From the NCBI GenBank assembly GCA_963767565.1, contig CAVYEG010000019.1, positions 1 through 64,000 on the forward strand: a stretch of 64,000 nucleotides of DNA, read 5' to 3'. Position numbers and translations under genes: made by a program. This document shows, piece by piece, positions 41,496 through 48,677 of the stretch. Under the pieces are notes generated by a model, which was not told the origin of the DNA, did not search any database, and saw only the letters and a list, made by a program, of their open reading frames with translations. Positions within the stretch are counted from its first letter, which is position 1; the number at the start of each line of letters is the position of its first letter. Source of the DNA: Palsa-504 sp963767565. Lineage in GTDB: Bacteria > Actinomycetota > Actinomycetes > Streptosporangiales > Streptosporangiaceae.

Positions 41496-43517
41496 CTAGT
41501 ACGGCCGGGCCAGGGCCTCGGTGAGCTGCTCGGGCGTGGTGACCGGGGCCAGGCAGGTGAACTGGCGGCAGACGTAGGCGGCGGGCGCCCCGTCCACCAG
41601 GCCGCGCCCGGCCAGCAGCGGCACCTCGGCGTCGTCCCCGGCGGCGCCGTCGCCGAGGGCCAGGACCGCTCCGGGCGGGGCGGCACGCAGGGCGGTGTGG
41701 TGGAGAGCCCGGGTCCGTTCGGCGGCATAGGGTCCTACCACCGCGATCTCGGCCGGGCCGGCCAGCCAGGCCTCAGCCACCGCCAGGCCGGTGCCGGCGG
41801 CGCGCGGATAGCGGGCCGTGATGGCGGGCAGCACGCCGAGCGCGGCCCCGGCGGCCTCGCGGTGCCGGGCCGAGCCGGTCAGCGCGGCGTAGCTGAGCAG
41901 CGCCCCGGCCACCGCGAAGGTGCCGGACGGGGTGGCGTTGTCGGCGGCGTCGGCCGGGCGGAAGATCAGCGTCTCGCCGTCCGCGGCCGTGTCGTAGAAG
42001 CCGCCCTGGCCGTCGGCGAAGGCGCCGAGCGCCACCTCGAGCAGGTCACCGGCCAGGGTGGCCCAGCGGGCCTGCCCGGTGACCCCGGACAGGACCAGGA
42101 ATCCCTCGGCCACGCAGGCGTAGTCCTCCAGCACGCCGGCGCCTTCGCCGGCCGTGCCGTCGCGCGAGGTCCGGATGAGCCTGGCGCCGGCCAGGTGCAC
42201 CTCGGCCAGCAGCGTGGCGGCGTCCCGGGCCGCTTCGGTGAAGTCCGGCCGGTCCAGCAGCAGGCCGCCTTCGGCCAGGGCCGAGATGGCCAGGCCGTTC
42301 CAGGCGGCGACCACCTTGTCGTCCCGGCCGGGCCGGACCCGGGCATCGCGCGCGGCCAGCAGCGCCTGCTTGATCCGGGCGAACCGGTCCGGGTCGGCGG
42401 GGTCGGCGGGCAGCTGCAGGACGGAGGCGCCGCGCTCGAAGGTGCCGTCCGCGGTGACGCCGAAGGCCTGGGCGGCGAACTGGGCGTCGTCGGGTCCGAG
42501 GAGCTCGGTTAGTTCGGCGGGACGCCAGACGTAGAACTTCCCTTCGGCGCCCTCGCTGTCGGCGTCCAGGGACGAAGCCAGGCCCCGCTCGGGCGTGCGC
42601 AGCTCGCGCAGCATCCAGGCGCAGGTTTCCTCGGCCACCCGGCGGGCCAGCCCGGAGCCGGTGCGGCGCCACAGGTTCAGGTAGACCCGGGCCAGCAGGG
42701 CGTTGTCGTAGAGCATCTTCTCGAAGTGCGGCACGACCCAGGCGGCGTCGGTCGAGTACCGGGCGAACCCGCCGCCCAGCTGGTCATACAGGCCGCCGCG
42801 GGCCATCGCGTCGCAGGTGCCTTCGGCCATCCGCAGCGCGGCAGGCGATCCGGTCCGCTGGTGGTGGCGGAGCAGGAACTCCAGCACCATCGACGGCGGG
42901 AACTTGGGCGCGCCGCCGAACCCGGCGTGCGCCGCGTCGTAGTCGCGTTCCAGCCCGCCTACGGCCGTGTCCGTGGCCTCACGGAAGGTCTGTTCCGGGT
43001 CGCCGGCCTGGCCCTTCAGCGCGCGGGCGGTGGCGGCCGCGTTCTGGGCCAGCGCCTCGGCCACCTGCTTGGCCCGCTCCGTCACGTCCTGGTGCTGGCC
43101 GGTCCAGGCCCGGGAGACGTTCAGCACCAGCTCGCGGAAGTAGTCGCGGGGGTAGTAGGTGCCGCAGAAGAACGGCTCTTTGTCCGGCGTCATGAACACC
43201 GTCATCGGCCAGCCGCCCTGGCCGGTCATGGCCTGGGTCGCGGTCATGTACACCGCGTCCACGTCGGGCCGCTCCTCCCGGTCCACCTTGACCGCGACCA
43301 CGTGCTCGTTGAGTAGCTGGGCGGTCTGCGGGTCCTCGAACGACTCGTGGGCCATCACGTGGCACCAGTGGCAGGCCGCGTAGCCGACCGAGAGCAGCAC
43401 CGGCACGTCGCGCCGGGCCGCTTCGGCGAACGCCTCGTCGCACCAGGGCCACCAGTCCACCGGGTTGCCGGCGTGCTGCAGCAGGTACGGGCTGGTCGAA
43501 TCCTTGAGGTGATTCAC
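41496..43517 (-). CDS. Thioredoxin-like DUF255/YyaL-family protein
   Basis: 673 residues from GTG 43517; the same frame is open through the upstream permease gene to 44447, but that link is an artefact of the permease frameshift. The N-terminal thioredoxin-like DUF255 domain includes NHLKDSTSPYLLQHAGNPVD and the GYAACHWCHVMAHESF motif, a CxxC redox-type pair. An (alpha/alpha)6-barrel-like helical domain follows, similar to glycoside hydrolase folds (FGGAPKFPPSMVLEFLLRHH). Relatives include B. subtilis YyaL and human SPATA20. The biochemical role is unknown; redox or glycan-linked functions have been proposed for the family. Confidence 0.88.
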   Translation of the reverse strand: MNHLKDSTSPYLLQHAGNPVDWWPWCDEAFAEAARRDVPVLLSVGYAACHWCHVMAHESFEDPQTAQLLNEHVVAVKVDREERPDVDAVYMTATQAMTGQGGWPMTVFMTPDKEPFFCGTYYPRDYFRELVLNVSRAWTGQHQDVTERAKQVAEALAQNAAATARALKGQAGDPEQTFREATDTAVGGLERDYDAAHAGFGGAPKFPPSMVLEFLLRHHQRTGSPAALRMAEGTCDAMARGGLYDQLGGGFARYSTDAAWVVPHFEKMLYDNALLARVYLNLWRRTGSGLARRVAEETCAWMLRELRTPERGLASSLDADSEGAEGKFYVWRPAELTELLGPDDAQFAAQAFGVTADGTFERGASVLQLPADPADPDRFARIKQALLAARDARVRPGRDDKVVAAWNGLAISALAEGGLLLDRPDFTEAARDAATLLAEVHLAGARLIRTSRDGTAGEGAGVLEDYACVAEGFLVLSGVTGQARWATLAGDLLEVALGAFADGQGGFYDTAADGETLIFRPADAADNATPSGTFAVAGALLSYAALTGSARHREAAGAALGVLPAITARYPRAAGTGLAVAEAWLAGPAEIAVVGPYAAERTRALHHTALRAAPPGAVLALGDGAAGDDAEVPLLAGRGLVDGAPAAYVCRQFTCLAPVTTPEQLTEALARPY

Positions 43518-43609
43518 GTGTCCACGGTATGTGTTGGCCGGGGGGCGACCCCCCGGAGCCCCCCGGTGCGCTTCGCGCCCCGCTGCGGTGCTCGCCGTAG
43601 TACCGGCGC

Positions 43610-44447
43610 TCACCCGGGCGCAAGGCCCGGGTTCGCTGGCCGGTCGGAGCTTCGCTCCGTTCGGCGCCGTAGTGACGCGTAGGCGCGGCTGAAGAGGTAG
43701 AAGGCGGCGCCGGCCAGGCCGACGAAGAAGCCTAGGGGCCAGTTGGAGTAGTAGGAGACGGCGATGCCGACCCAGACGGTGACCAGGGCGATCACGACGG
43801 ACAGGGTCATGGCCCGGACGGGGCGGGCGGTCAGCGAGCGGGCCGCGGCGGCGGGGCCGATCATCAGGCTGAACATCAGCAGCGCGCCGACCACCGGCAC
43901 GGTCATGCTGGTGGCCAGGGCCATGACCAGCAGGAACGCGAGGTCCATGCGGCGAGGCGGAGACGCCCCGGGCCTCGGCCACCTCGGGCAGCGCGGAGGA
44001 CAGCAGCAGCGGCCGGAACATGACGATGAGGGCGGCGATGGACACCGCGCCAAACACGATGATGGGCAGCACCTCGTCCTGGGCCACGCCGAACACCTCG
44101 CCGAACAGCAGGGCGTAGGCCTCCTGCGCGTACTCGGTGCTCCAGCTGACGAACAGCGCGCCGATGCCGAGCATCAGCACGAAGGTCAGCGCGGTGGCCA
44201 CGTCGTTGCGGGCCCGGCGGCTGAGGCCGGCGATGCCGAGCGCGCCCGCCACCGAGAAGACGGCCAGGCCGACGAACGGGTTGAGGCCGAGCAGGCTGGC
44301 CCCGGCCGCGCCGGTGAAGGCGCCGTTCGGGATGGCGTGCGCCGCGAACGTCGACCCGCGCAGCACCGCGAAGAAACCCGTCACCCCGGCGATCACCGCG
44401 ACCGCCGTGGCCGCGATCCAGGTGTTCAGCATCAGGCCGGTGAACAT
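43610..44447 (-). pseudogene. Zinc/manganese ABC permease, frameshifted
   Basis: ZnuB/MntB-type membrane permease in two frames. The N-terminal part, from ATG 44447 (MFTGLMLNTWIAATAVAVIAG), gives the first five or six helices and stops making sense after EVAEARGVS at about 43965. The C-terminal part in another frame continues with RRMDLAFLLVMALATSMTVP and ends at 43610. Deleting one base from the TCCGCC stretch around 43950-43960 rejoins them as EVAEARGVSPRRMDLAF. It overlaps the second permease gene by 16 bases and belongs to the metal-import operon. An assembly error is likely. Confidence 0.8.
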
Positions 44448-45331
44448 ACCTGCTCCGCGTCCGGGGCCTCCTGCGCGGCCCGGCCCCGGTCGGGCCGGCG
44501 CAGGTAGGTGCCCAGGTAACTGGCCACGATCAGCGTGACCACGAAGAAGCTGACCGGCCAGCCGCGCCCGGCGGGCGGCCAGTAGAAGCTGTCGTAGGCC
44601 AGCAGGATGCCGAGCCAGACCGCCGCCGCGCCGATGGCCGCCGCGGCGACGATGGCCCGGACCGGGCCCTTGGCCAGGCGCAGCGCGGTGGCGGCCGGCC
44701 CCACCAGCAGCGCGGTGCTCAGCACCGCGCCGATGATCACGGCCGACAGCGCCACCGAGACGGCCAGGGCCATCAGGAACACCGCGCCGACGGCGCGGAC
44801 CGGGACGCCGCGGGCCGCGGCGATGTCCGGGCTGAGCGAGCTGAGCAGCAGCACCCGGGCCAGCACCAGCACGGTGGCCAGGGCCAGCAGCGCCGAGGTG
44901 ATCAGGGCCGGGACGGTGGAGGAGGTGAGCACGAAGATCGAGCCGAACAAGATGGTGAACGACGCGCCGGTGGTCGAGCTGTACTGGGTGCCCAGGTAGA
45001 GGAACAGCGCGGCCAGGCCGAGGCCGGCGCCGAGGACCACGCCGGTGGCCACGTCCCGGCCGCGGCGGCGCTGCACGCCGATCATCTCCATGAACGCGGC
45101 CGCGCCGGCGCCGAAGGCCAGGTAACCCCAGAACTGGTTGATGCCGATCAGGAACGCGCCGGAGCCGCCGGTGGTGGCGATGTCGGCCAGCGAGTGGCCG
45201 GCGAACGACTGGCCGCGGGTCACCGTGAACACGCCGACCACGGCCGAGGTGATGGCGGTGACCGTGCCGACGGCCAGCGCCACGTGCACCGGCCCGCTGC
45301 CGAAGAACCCGGGCTCGATCAGCCAGTGCAT
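44432..45331 (-). CDS. Zinc/manganese ABC transporter permease
   Basis: 299-residue ABC-3-family permease with about eight helices. Visible: VGVFTVTRGQSFAGHSLADI, GLGLAALFLYLGTQYSSTTG, and AARGVPVRAVGAVFLMALAVS, the coupling region that contacts the ATPase. It paralogues the frameshifted permease downstream, so the importer probably uses a heterodimeric membrane part. Its start overlaps the ATPase stop by one base. Zinc is the likeliest substrate because of the Zur box upstream of the operon. Confidence 0.9.
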   Translation of the reverse strand: MHWLIEPGFFGSGPVHVALAVGTVTAITSAVVGVFTVTRGQSFAGHSLADIATTGGSGAFLIGINQFWGYLAFGAGAAAFMEMIGVQRRRGRDVATGVVLGAGLGLAALFLYLGTQYSSTTGASFTILFGSIFVLTSSTVPALITSALLALATVLVLARVLLLSSLSPDIAAARGVPVRAVGAVFLMALAVSVALSAVIIGAVLSTALLVGPAATALRLAKGPVRAIVAAAAIGAAAVWLGILLAYDSFYWPPAGRGWPVSFFVVTLIVASYLGTYLRRPDRGRAAQEAPDAEQVCSPA

Positions 45332-47103
45332 CAGCCGACTCGCCGGACCGCGGTGGCGCCTTCGTCCTCGGCCGCGGCCGCGGAGTCGTCCATGCCCTCC
45401 GGGGCGGCCACCACCAGGACCCGGCCGTGCACCCGGATCACGTCGACGTGCCGGCCGTACAGCCGGGACAGGACCTCGGGCTGGACCACCTCGTCGGTGC
45501 TGCCCACCGCGACGCGGCCGCCGGCCACGTAGACGATCCGGTCCATGACCGGCATCAGCGGGTTCATGTCGTGCGCGGACAGCAGCACCGCGACGTGCTC
45601 GGAGCGGGCCAGCCGGGCCAGCACCGAGACCACGCCCTGCTCGCTGGAGATGTCCAGGTTGGCCAGCGGCTCGTCGAGCAGCAGCAGCCGCGGCTTGCTG
45701 ATCAGCGCGTGCGCGATCATGACCCGCTGCTGCTCGCCACCGGACAGCTCGCCGACCCTGGCGTCGGCGTACCGCTGCGCGCCGACCGCGGCCAGCATGT
45801 CGCTGACCTGCTCGCGGCGGGCCCGCGACGGCAGCCGCAGGCCGAACTTGTTCCCGTCGATGCCGAGCGAGACCACGTCCCTGACCCGCAGCGGCATGTC
45901 CGGCTCGATGGCCAGCTTCTGCGGCACGTACCCGATGGAGGAATCACGGGCCGTCCGCGGCTCGCCGTCGATCAGGACCTGGCCGGTGGTGGCCGGCTGC
46001 AGGCCCAGGATGACCCGCAGCAGCGTGGTCTTGCCGGCCCCGTTGGCGCCGATCAGGCCGGTGAACTCGCCGGGGCGGATGGCGAACGAGACGTCCCGCA
46101 GGATCTCCCGGCCGCCCAGCCGCACCCCGATGTGGTCCAGCCGGAGCAGTTCGGTGGTCATAGGTGCTCGGTCGAGATCTTGCTCGGCCACGGCCTTCTG
46201 CAGGTCCTGGACCTCGGCCAGCATCCAGGACTGGTAGTCGTAGCCGGGGATGGGCATCGTCTCGTACACGCCGAGCACCGGGATGCCGTCCTGGTGGGCC
46301 AGCGAGATGAACGATTCGGTCAGCGAGTCCGTCACCTGCTGGTTGTAGAGAAACACCTTCACCTTGTGCTGCGTGAACAGGCTGCGCTCGATCGCGACGT
46401 CCTGCGCCGACGGGTCGGTGCCGTTCATGATGTCGGCCTGGAAGGCCCACGGCGTGAGGTTGTCCGCGCCGGCCGCCTGCAGCATGTAGTCAGCCACCGG
46501 CTCGGTGGTCGCCACCGGCGTATCCGGGTACTTGGCCCGGAACGCGGCGATGGCGTTGGTCCACGCGGTGAGCGAGCCGACGAACGCCGTCGCGCTGGCC
46601 TTGAAGTAGGCGGCGTGGGCGGGCTGGAGGGCAGCCAGGTCGGCGGCGACCGCGTTCGCGACGGCCGCGCCGGTGCCCGGCTTGTACCACAGATGCGGGT
46701 TCGGCGTGCTGTGCGGCAGGCCGAGCAGGTCCTGGACGACGACGACCTTGCGCGCCGGGTTCGGATCGGCGTTCTCGATCGTGTTCATGAACGTGTCGTA
46801 GCCGACGCCGTTCTGCACCACGAGCTGGGCGCTGCTCACCAGGCGGGCCACCGACGGGCTGGCCTCGAACGTGTGCGGGTCGGTGTTCGGGTTGCTCATG
46901 ATGGCGCTGACTTTGACGTACTTGCCGCCGACCTGCTGGATGACGTTCGCGTACTCGTTCTCCGCGCCCACCGCCACGACCGCGCCCGACGGGTCGGCCG
47001 AGCCGGACCCGGCGGAGCCGGCCGCCGCGGAGCAGGCGCTCACCAGCAGGGCCAGGCCAAGCGGCAGCAGCGCCGCGACCAGCGCCTGGAAACGCTTGCG
47101 CAT
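45331..47103 (-). CDS. Metal-binding lipoprotein and ABC ATPase in one reading frame
   Basis: 590-codon open frame holding two proteins. Residues 1-~310: a ZnuA-like binding protein with a lipobox signal (ALLVSAC, Cys24) and metal ligands such as His in TDPHTFEASP and NPHLWYKPG. Residues ~315-590: a ZnuC-like ATPase with GANGAGKTTLL, ELSGGEQQRVMIA, LLLDEPLANLD and LSAHDMNPLM. ATG 46161 starts the ATPase in an ATGA overlap with a stop in another frame. In that frame the binding protein would end ...SKISTEHL. One base removed between 46185 and 46196 restores two coupled genes. A lipoprotein fused to a cytosolic ATPase is topologically implausible, so the fusion is probably false. Confidence 0.85.
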   Translation of the reverse strand: MRKRFQALVAALLPLGLALLVSACSAAAGSAGSGSADPSGAVVAVGAENEYANVIQQVGGKYVKVSAIMSNPNTDPHTFEASPSVARLVSSAQLVVQNGVGYDTFMNTIENADPNPARKVVVVQDLLGLPHSTPNPHLWYKPGTGAAVANAVAADLAALQPAHAAYFKASATAFVGSLTAWTNAIAAFRAKYPDTPVATTEPVADYMLQAAGADNLTPWAFQADIMNGTDPSAQDVAIERSLFTQHKVKVFLYNQQVTDSLTESFISLAHQDGIPVLGVYETMPIPGYDYQSWMLAEVQDLQKAVAEQDLDRAPMTTELLRLDHIGVRLGGREILRDVSFAIRPGEFTGLIGANGAGKTTLLRVILGLQPATTGQVLIDGEPRTARDSSIGYVPQKLAIEPDMPLRVRDVVSLGIDGNKFGLRLPSRARREQVSDMLAAVGAQRYADARVGELSGGEQQRVMIAHALISKPRLLLLDEPLANLDISSEQGVVSVLARLARSEHVAVLLSAHDMNPLMPVMDRIVYVAGGRVAVGSTDEVVQPEVLSRLYGRHVDVIRVHGRVLVVAAPEGMDDSAAAAEDEGATAVRRVG

Positions 47104-47145
47104 GGACGGACTCCGCGGATCGGGGGCTGAGGCTCACCTTCGCGG

Positions 47146-47164
47146 TAATGATAATGATTCTCAA
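47146..47164. promoter_or_regulatory. Zur box
   Basis: TAATGATAATGATTCTCAA; its reverse complement TTGAGAATCATTATCATTA closely matches the mycobacterial/streptomycete Zur operator (TTGAAAATCATTTTCATTA type). It lies 43 bases upstream of the binding-protein start and 107 bases before zur, in the divergent gap. Zinc-loaded Zur should repress the importer here; effect on zur itself is uncertain. Confidence 0.8.
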
Positions 47165-47270
47165 TTTCGTTCGCAACTCGTTCGCGAGGAGCCGGAGCGG
47201 CGGGACCGAAATGGCCGGGCGGCCCGGCTGGCTGGTAGGCGGAAGTCCGCGGAAGAGGTAGCGTGCGACT

Positions 47271-47717
47271 GTGACGACGCGGCAGCCCGAGAAGCAGGTG
47301 CAGGTCGCGCCCGCGCGGCCGACCCGGGTGCGCGGCACCAGGCAGGCGCAGGCCCTGGCGGCCGCGCTGACCAGCCTGCCCGGGTTCTGCAGCGCCCAGG
47401 AGATCCACGCCGAGCTGCGGCGCAAGGGCGAGACCGTGGGGCTGGCCACGGTGTACCGGCACCTGCAGGCGCTGAGCGAGCAGGGCAGCGTCGACGCGAT
47501 CCGGGACGCGAACGGGGAGATCCTCTACCGCCAGTGCGGCACCAGCGTGCACCACCACCATCTGACCTGCCGCAACTGCGGGCGCAGCGTGGAGGTGGAG
47601 GGCCGCGCGGTGGAGCAGTGGGCCGAACGAGTAGCCGCCGAGGCGGGCTTCACCGACGTCGGCCACACCGTGGAACTATTCGGCCTCTGCCCGGAGTGCG
47701 CGGGCCGCGTTTCATGA
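47271..47717 (+). CDS. zur: Zinc uptake regulator, Fur family
   Basis: 148-residue Fur-family repressor. A winged-helix domain (LPGFCSAQEIHAELRRKGET, GLATVYRHLQALSEQG) precedes the metal-binding dimer domain with CGTSVHHHHLTCRNCGRSVE, in which the His cluster and CxxC bind zinc, and a second CPEC pair near the end. The His-rich motif and the adjacent zinc-type ABC operon with its Zur box favour Zur over Fur. GTG 47271 is the start. A 15-bp inverted repeat follows the stop. Confidence 0.92.
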   Translation: MTTRQPEKQVQVAPARPTRVRGTRQAQALAAALTSLPGFCSAQEIHAELRRKGETVGLATVYRHLQALSEQGSVDAIRDANGEILYRQCGTSVHHHHLTCRNCGRSVEVEGRAVEQWAERVAAEAGFTDVGHTVELFGLCPECAGRVS

Positions 47718-47764
47718 TCGCGGGCAGTTCGAGCTAAATAGCGACCAAGACTGCCCGTGATCAT
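47714..47764 (+). terminator. Inverted repeat after zur
   Basis: ATGATCGCGGGCAGT (47714-47728) and ACTGCCCGTGATCAT (47750-47764) are complementary at 14 of 15 positions with a 21-base A/T-richer spacer. It begins at the zur stop codon. It probably terminates zur transcription, although it has no T tract and the long spacer is unusual. Confidence 0.5.
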
Positions 47765-47812
47765 GTGGGGGCCGGGTGGCGGGGCGGGCCGCGGCGGGTT
47801 AAGGGCGGCGGG

Positions 47813-47950
47813 CGGCTTGGGGTGACGGGTTAGGGGCCGGGGGGCGGCTTGGGGTGACGGGTTAGGGGCCGGGGGGCGGCTTGGGGTGACGGGTTAGGGG
47901 CCGGGGGCGGCTTGGGGTGGCGGGTTAGGGGCCGGGGGGCGGCTTGGAGT
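47813..47950. repeat. 32-bp tandem repeat at the end of the acyltransferase gene
   Basis: Units beginning CGGCTTGGGGTGACGGGTTA start at 47813, 47845, 47877, 47908 and, diverged, 47940. Spacing is 32 bases, with one 31-base copy. Each full copy carries TTA, a leftward stop codon, and the acyltransferase frame ends in one of them. Tandem contiguity without spacers rules out CRISPR. Confidence 0.85.
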
Positions 47951-48659
47951 GGCGGAGGCGGGGGTGGTGGTGGTGGTCGGCCTCGGCGGCGAGCTCGGCT
48001 TTGCGGTCCGAGGCGAACATGGGGACGTACTCCTGGCCGGACAGCTCCTGGATCGCGGTCATCACCTGGTCGGTGATCAGGCGCCGGGCCTTGGCCGGGG
48101 GTGCGTCGTACAGGTCCGGGTCGATGACCAGCGGCTTGCCGATCGTGACCGAGATACGCCCGGGGCGGGGCATCACGCGGCCGGGGGGCAGCACGTGCCC
48201 GGTGCCGGCCAGCGCGACCGGGATGACCGGCAGCCGGGACTTCAGCGCCAGCCAGGCCACGCCGGGACGGCCGCGGTACAGGCGGCCGTCCGGGGAGCGG
48301 GTGCCCTCGGGGTAGATGGCGAACAGCTGGCCTTCCTGGAGCCGGACCAGCGCGGCCTCCAGGGTGTCCTGGGCGGCGCGCGGGCCGTCGCGGTCCATCC
48401 GCAGCTGATTGGTGGCCCGCAGGTAATAGGCCCACAGCTTGGCCGCGGGGCCGGAGGCGGTGAAGTACTCGGCCTTGGCCGAGAACGTCACCGGCCGGTC
48501 GAGCATCAGGGGCAGGAAGACCGAATCGACCACCGACTGGTGGTTGGCCGCGAGGATGGCGCCGCCCGCGGCGGGGATGTTCTCCGCTCCGGTCACCTTC
48601 GGCCGCCAGATGGTATGCAGGAACGGACCTGCGACAACACGTGATAGCTGGTACTGCAC
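47925..48659 (-). CDS. 1-acyl-glycerol-3-phosphate acyltransferase (PlsC-like)
   Basis: 244-residue acyltransferase of the PlsC family, which converts lysophosphatidate to phosphatidate at the membrane. The HxxxxD catalytic motif is AANHQSVVDS near 39-46, and the phosphate-binding motif is IYPEGTRS near 115-122. The N-terminus QYQLSRVVAGPFLHTIWRPK matches actinobacterial homologues. The C-terminal tail (DHHHHPRLRHSKPPPG) is His-rich then Pro-rich and is created by the tandem repeat into which the gene runs, so its end may vary with repeat number. Confidence 0.88.
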   Translation of the reverse strand: MQYQLSRVVAGPFLHTIWRPKVTGAENIPAAGGAILAANHQSVVDSVFLPLMLDRPVTFSAKAEYFTASGPAAKLWAYYLRATNQLRMDRDGPRAAQDTLEAALVRLQEGQLFAIYPEGTRSPDGRLYRGRPGVAWLALKSRLPVIPVALAGTGHVLPPGRVMPRPGRISVTIGKPLVIDPDLYDAPPAKARRLITDQVMTAIQELSGQEYVPMFASDRKAELAAEADHHHHPRLRHSKPPPGP

Positions 48660-48677
48660 TGGTTACTTTCTGCTCAC

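Noticed and set aside
43518..44447. Fusion of the metal permease with the DUF255 protein as one 983-residue protein
   Set aside because: The permease frame loses meaning at about 43965 and the text between there and 43517 is antisense-like. GTG 43517 starts a normal DUF255 protein, and the permease's true C-terminus lies in another frame.
47813..47950. CRISPR array
   Set aside because: The repeats are contiguous 32-bp tandem units with no unique spacers and no cas genes nearby.
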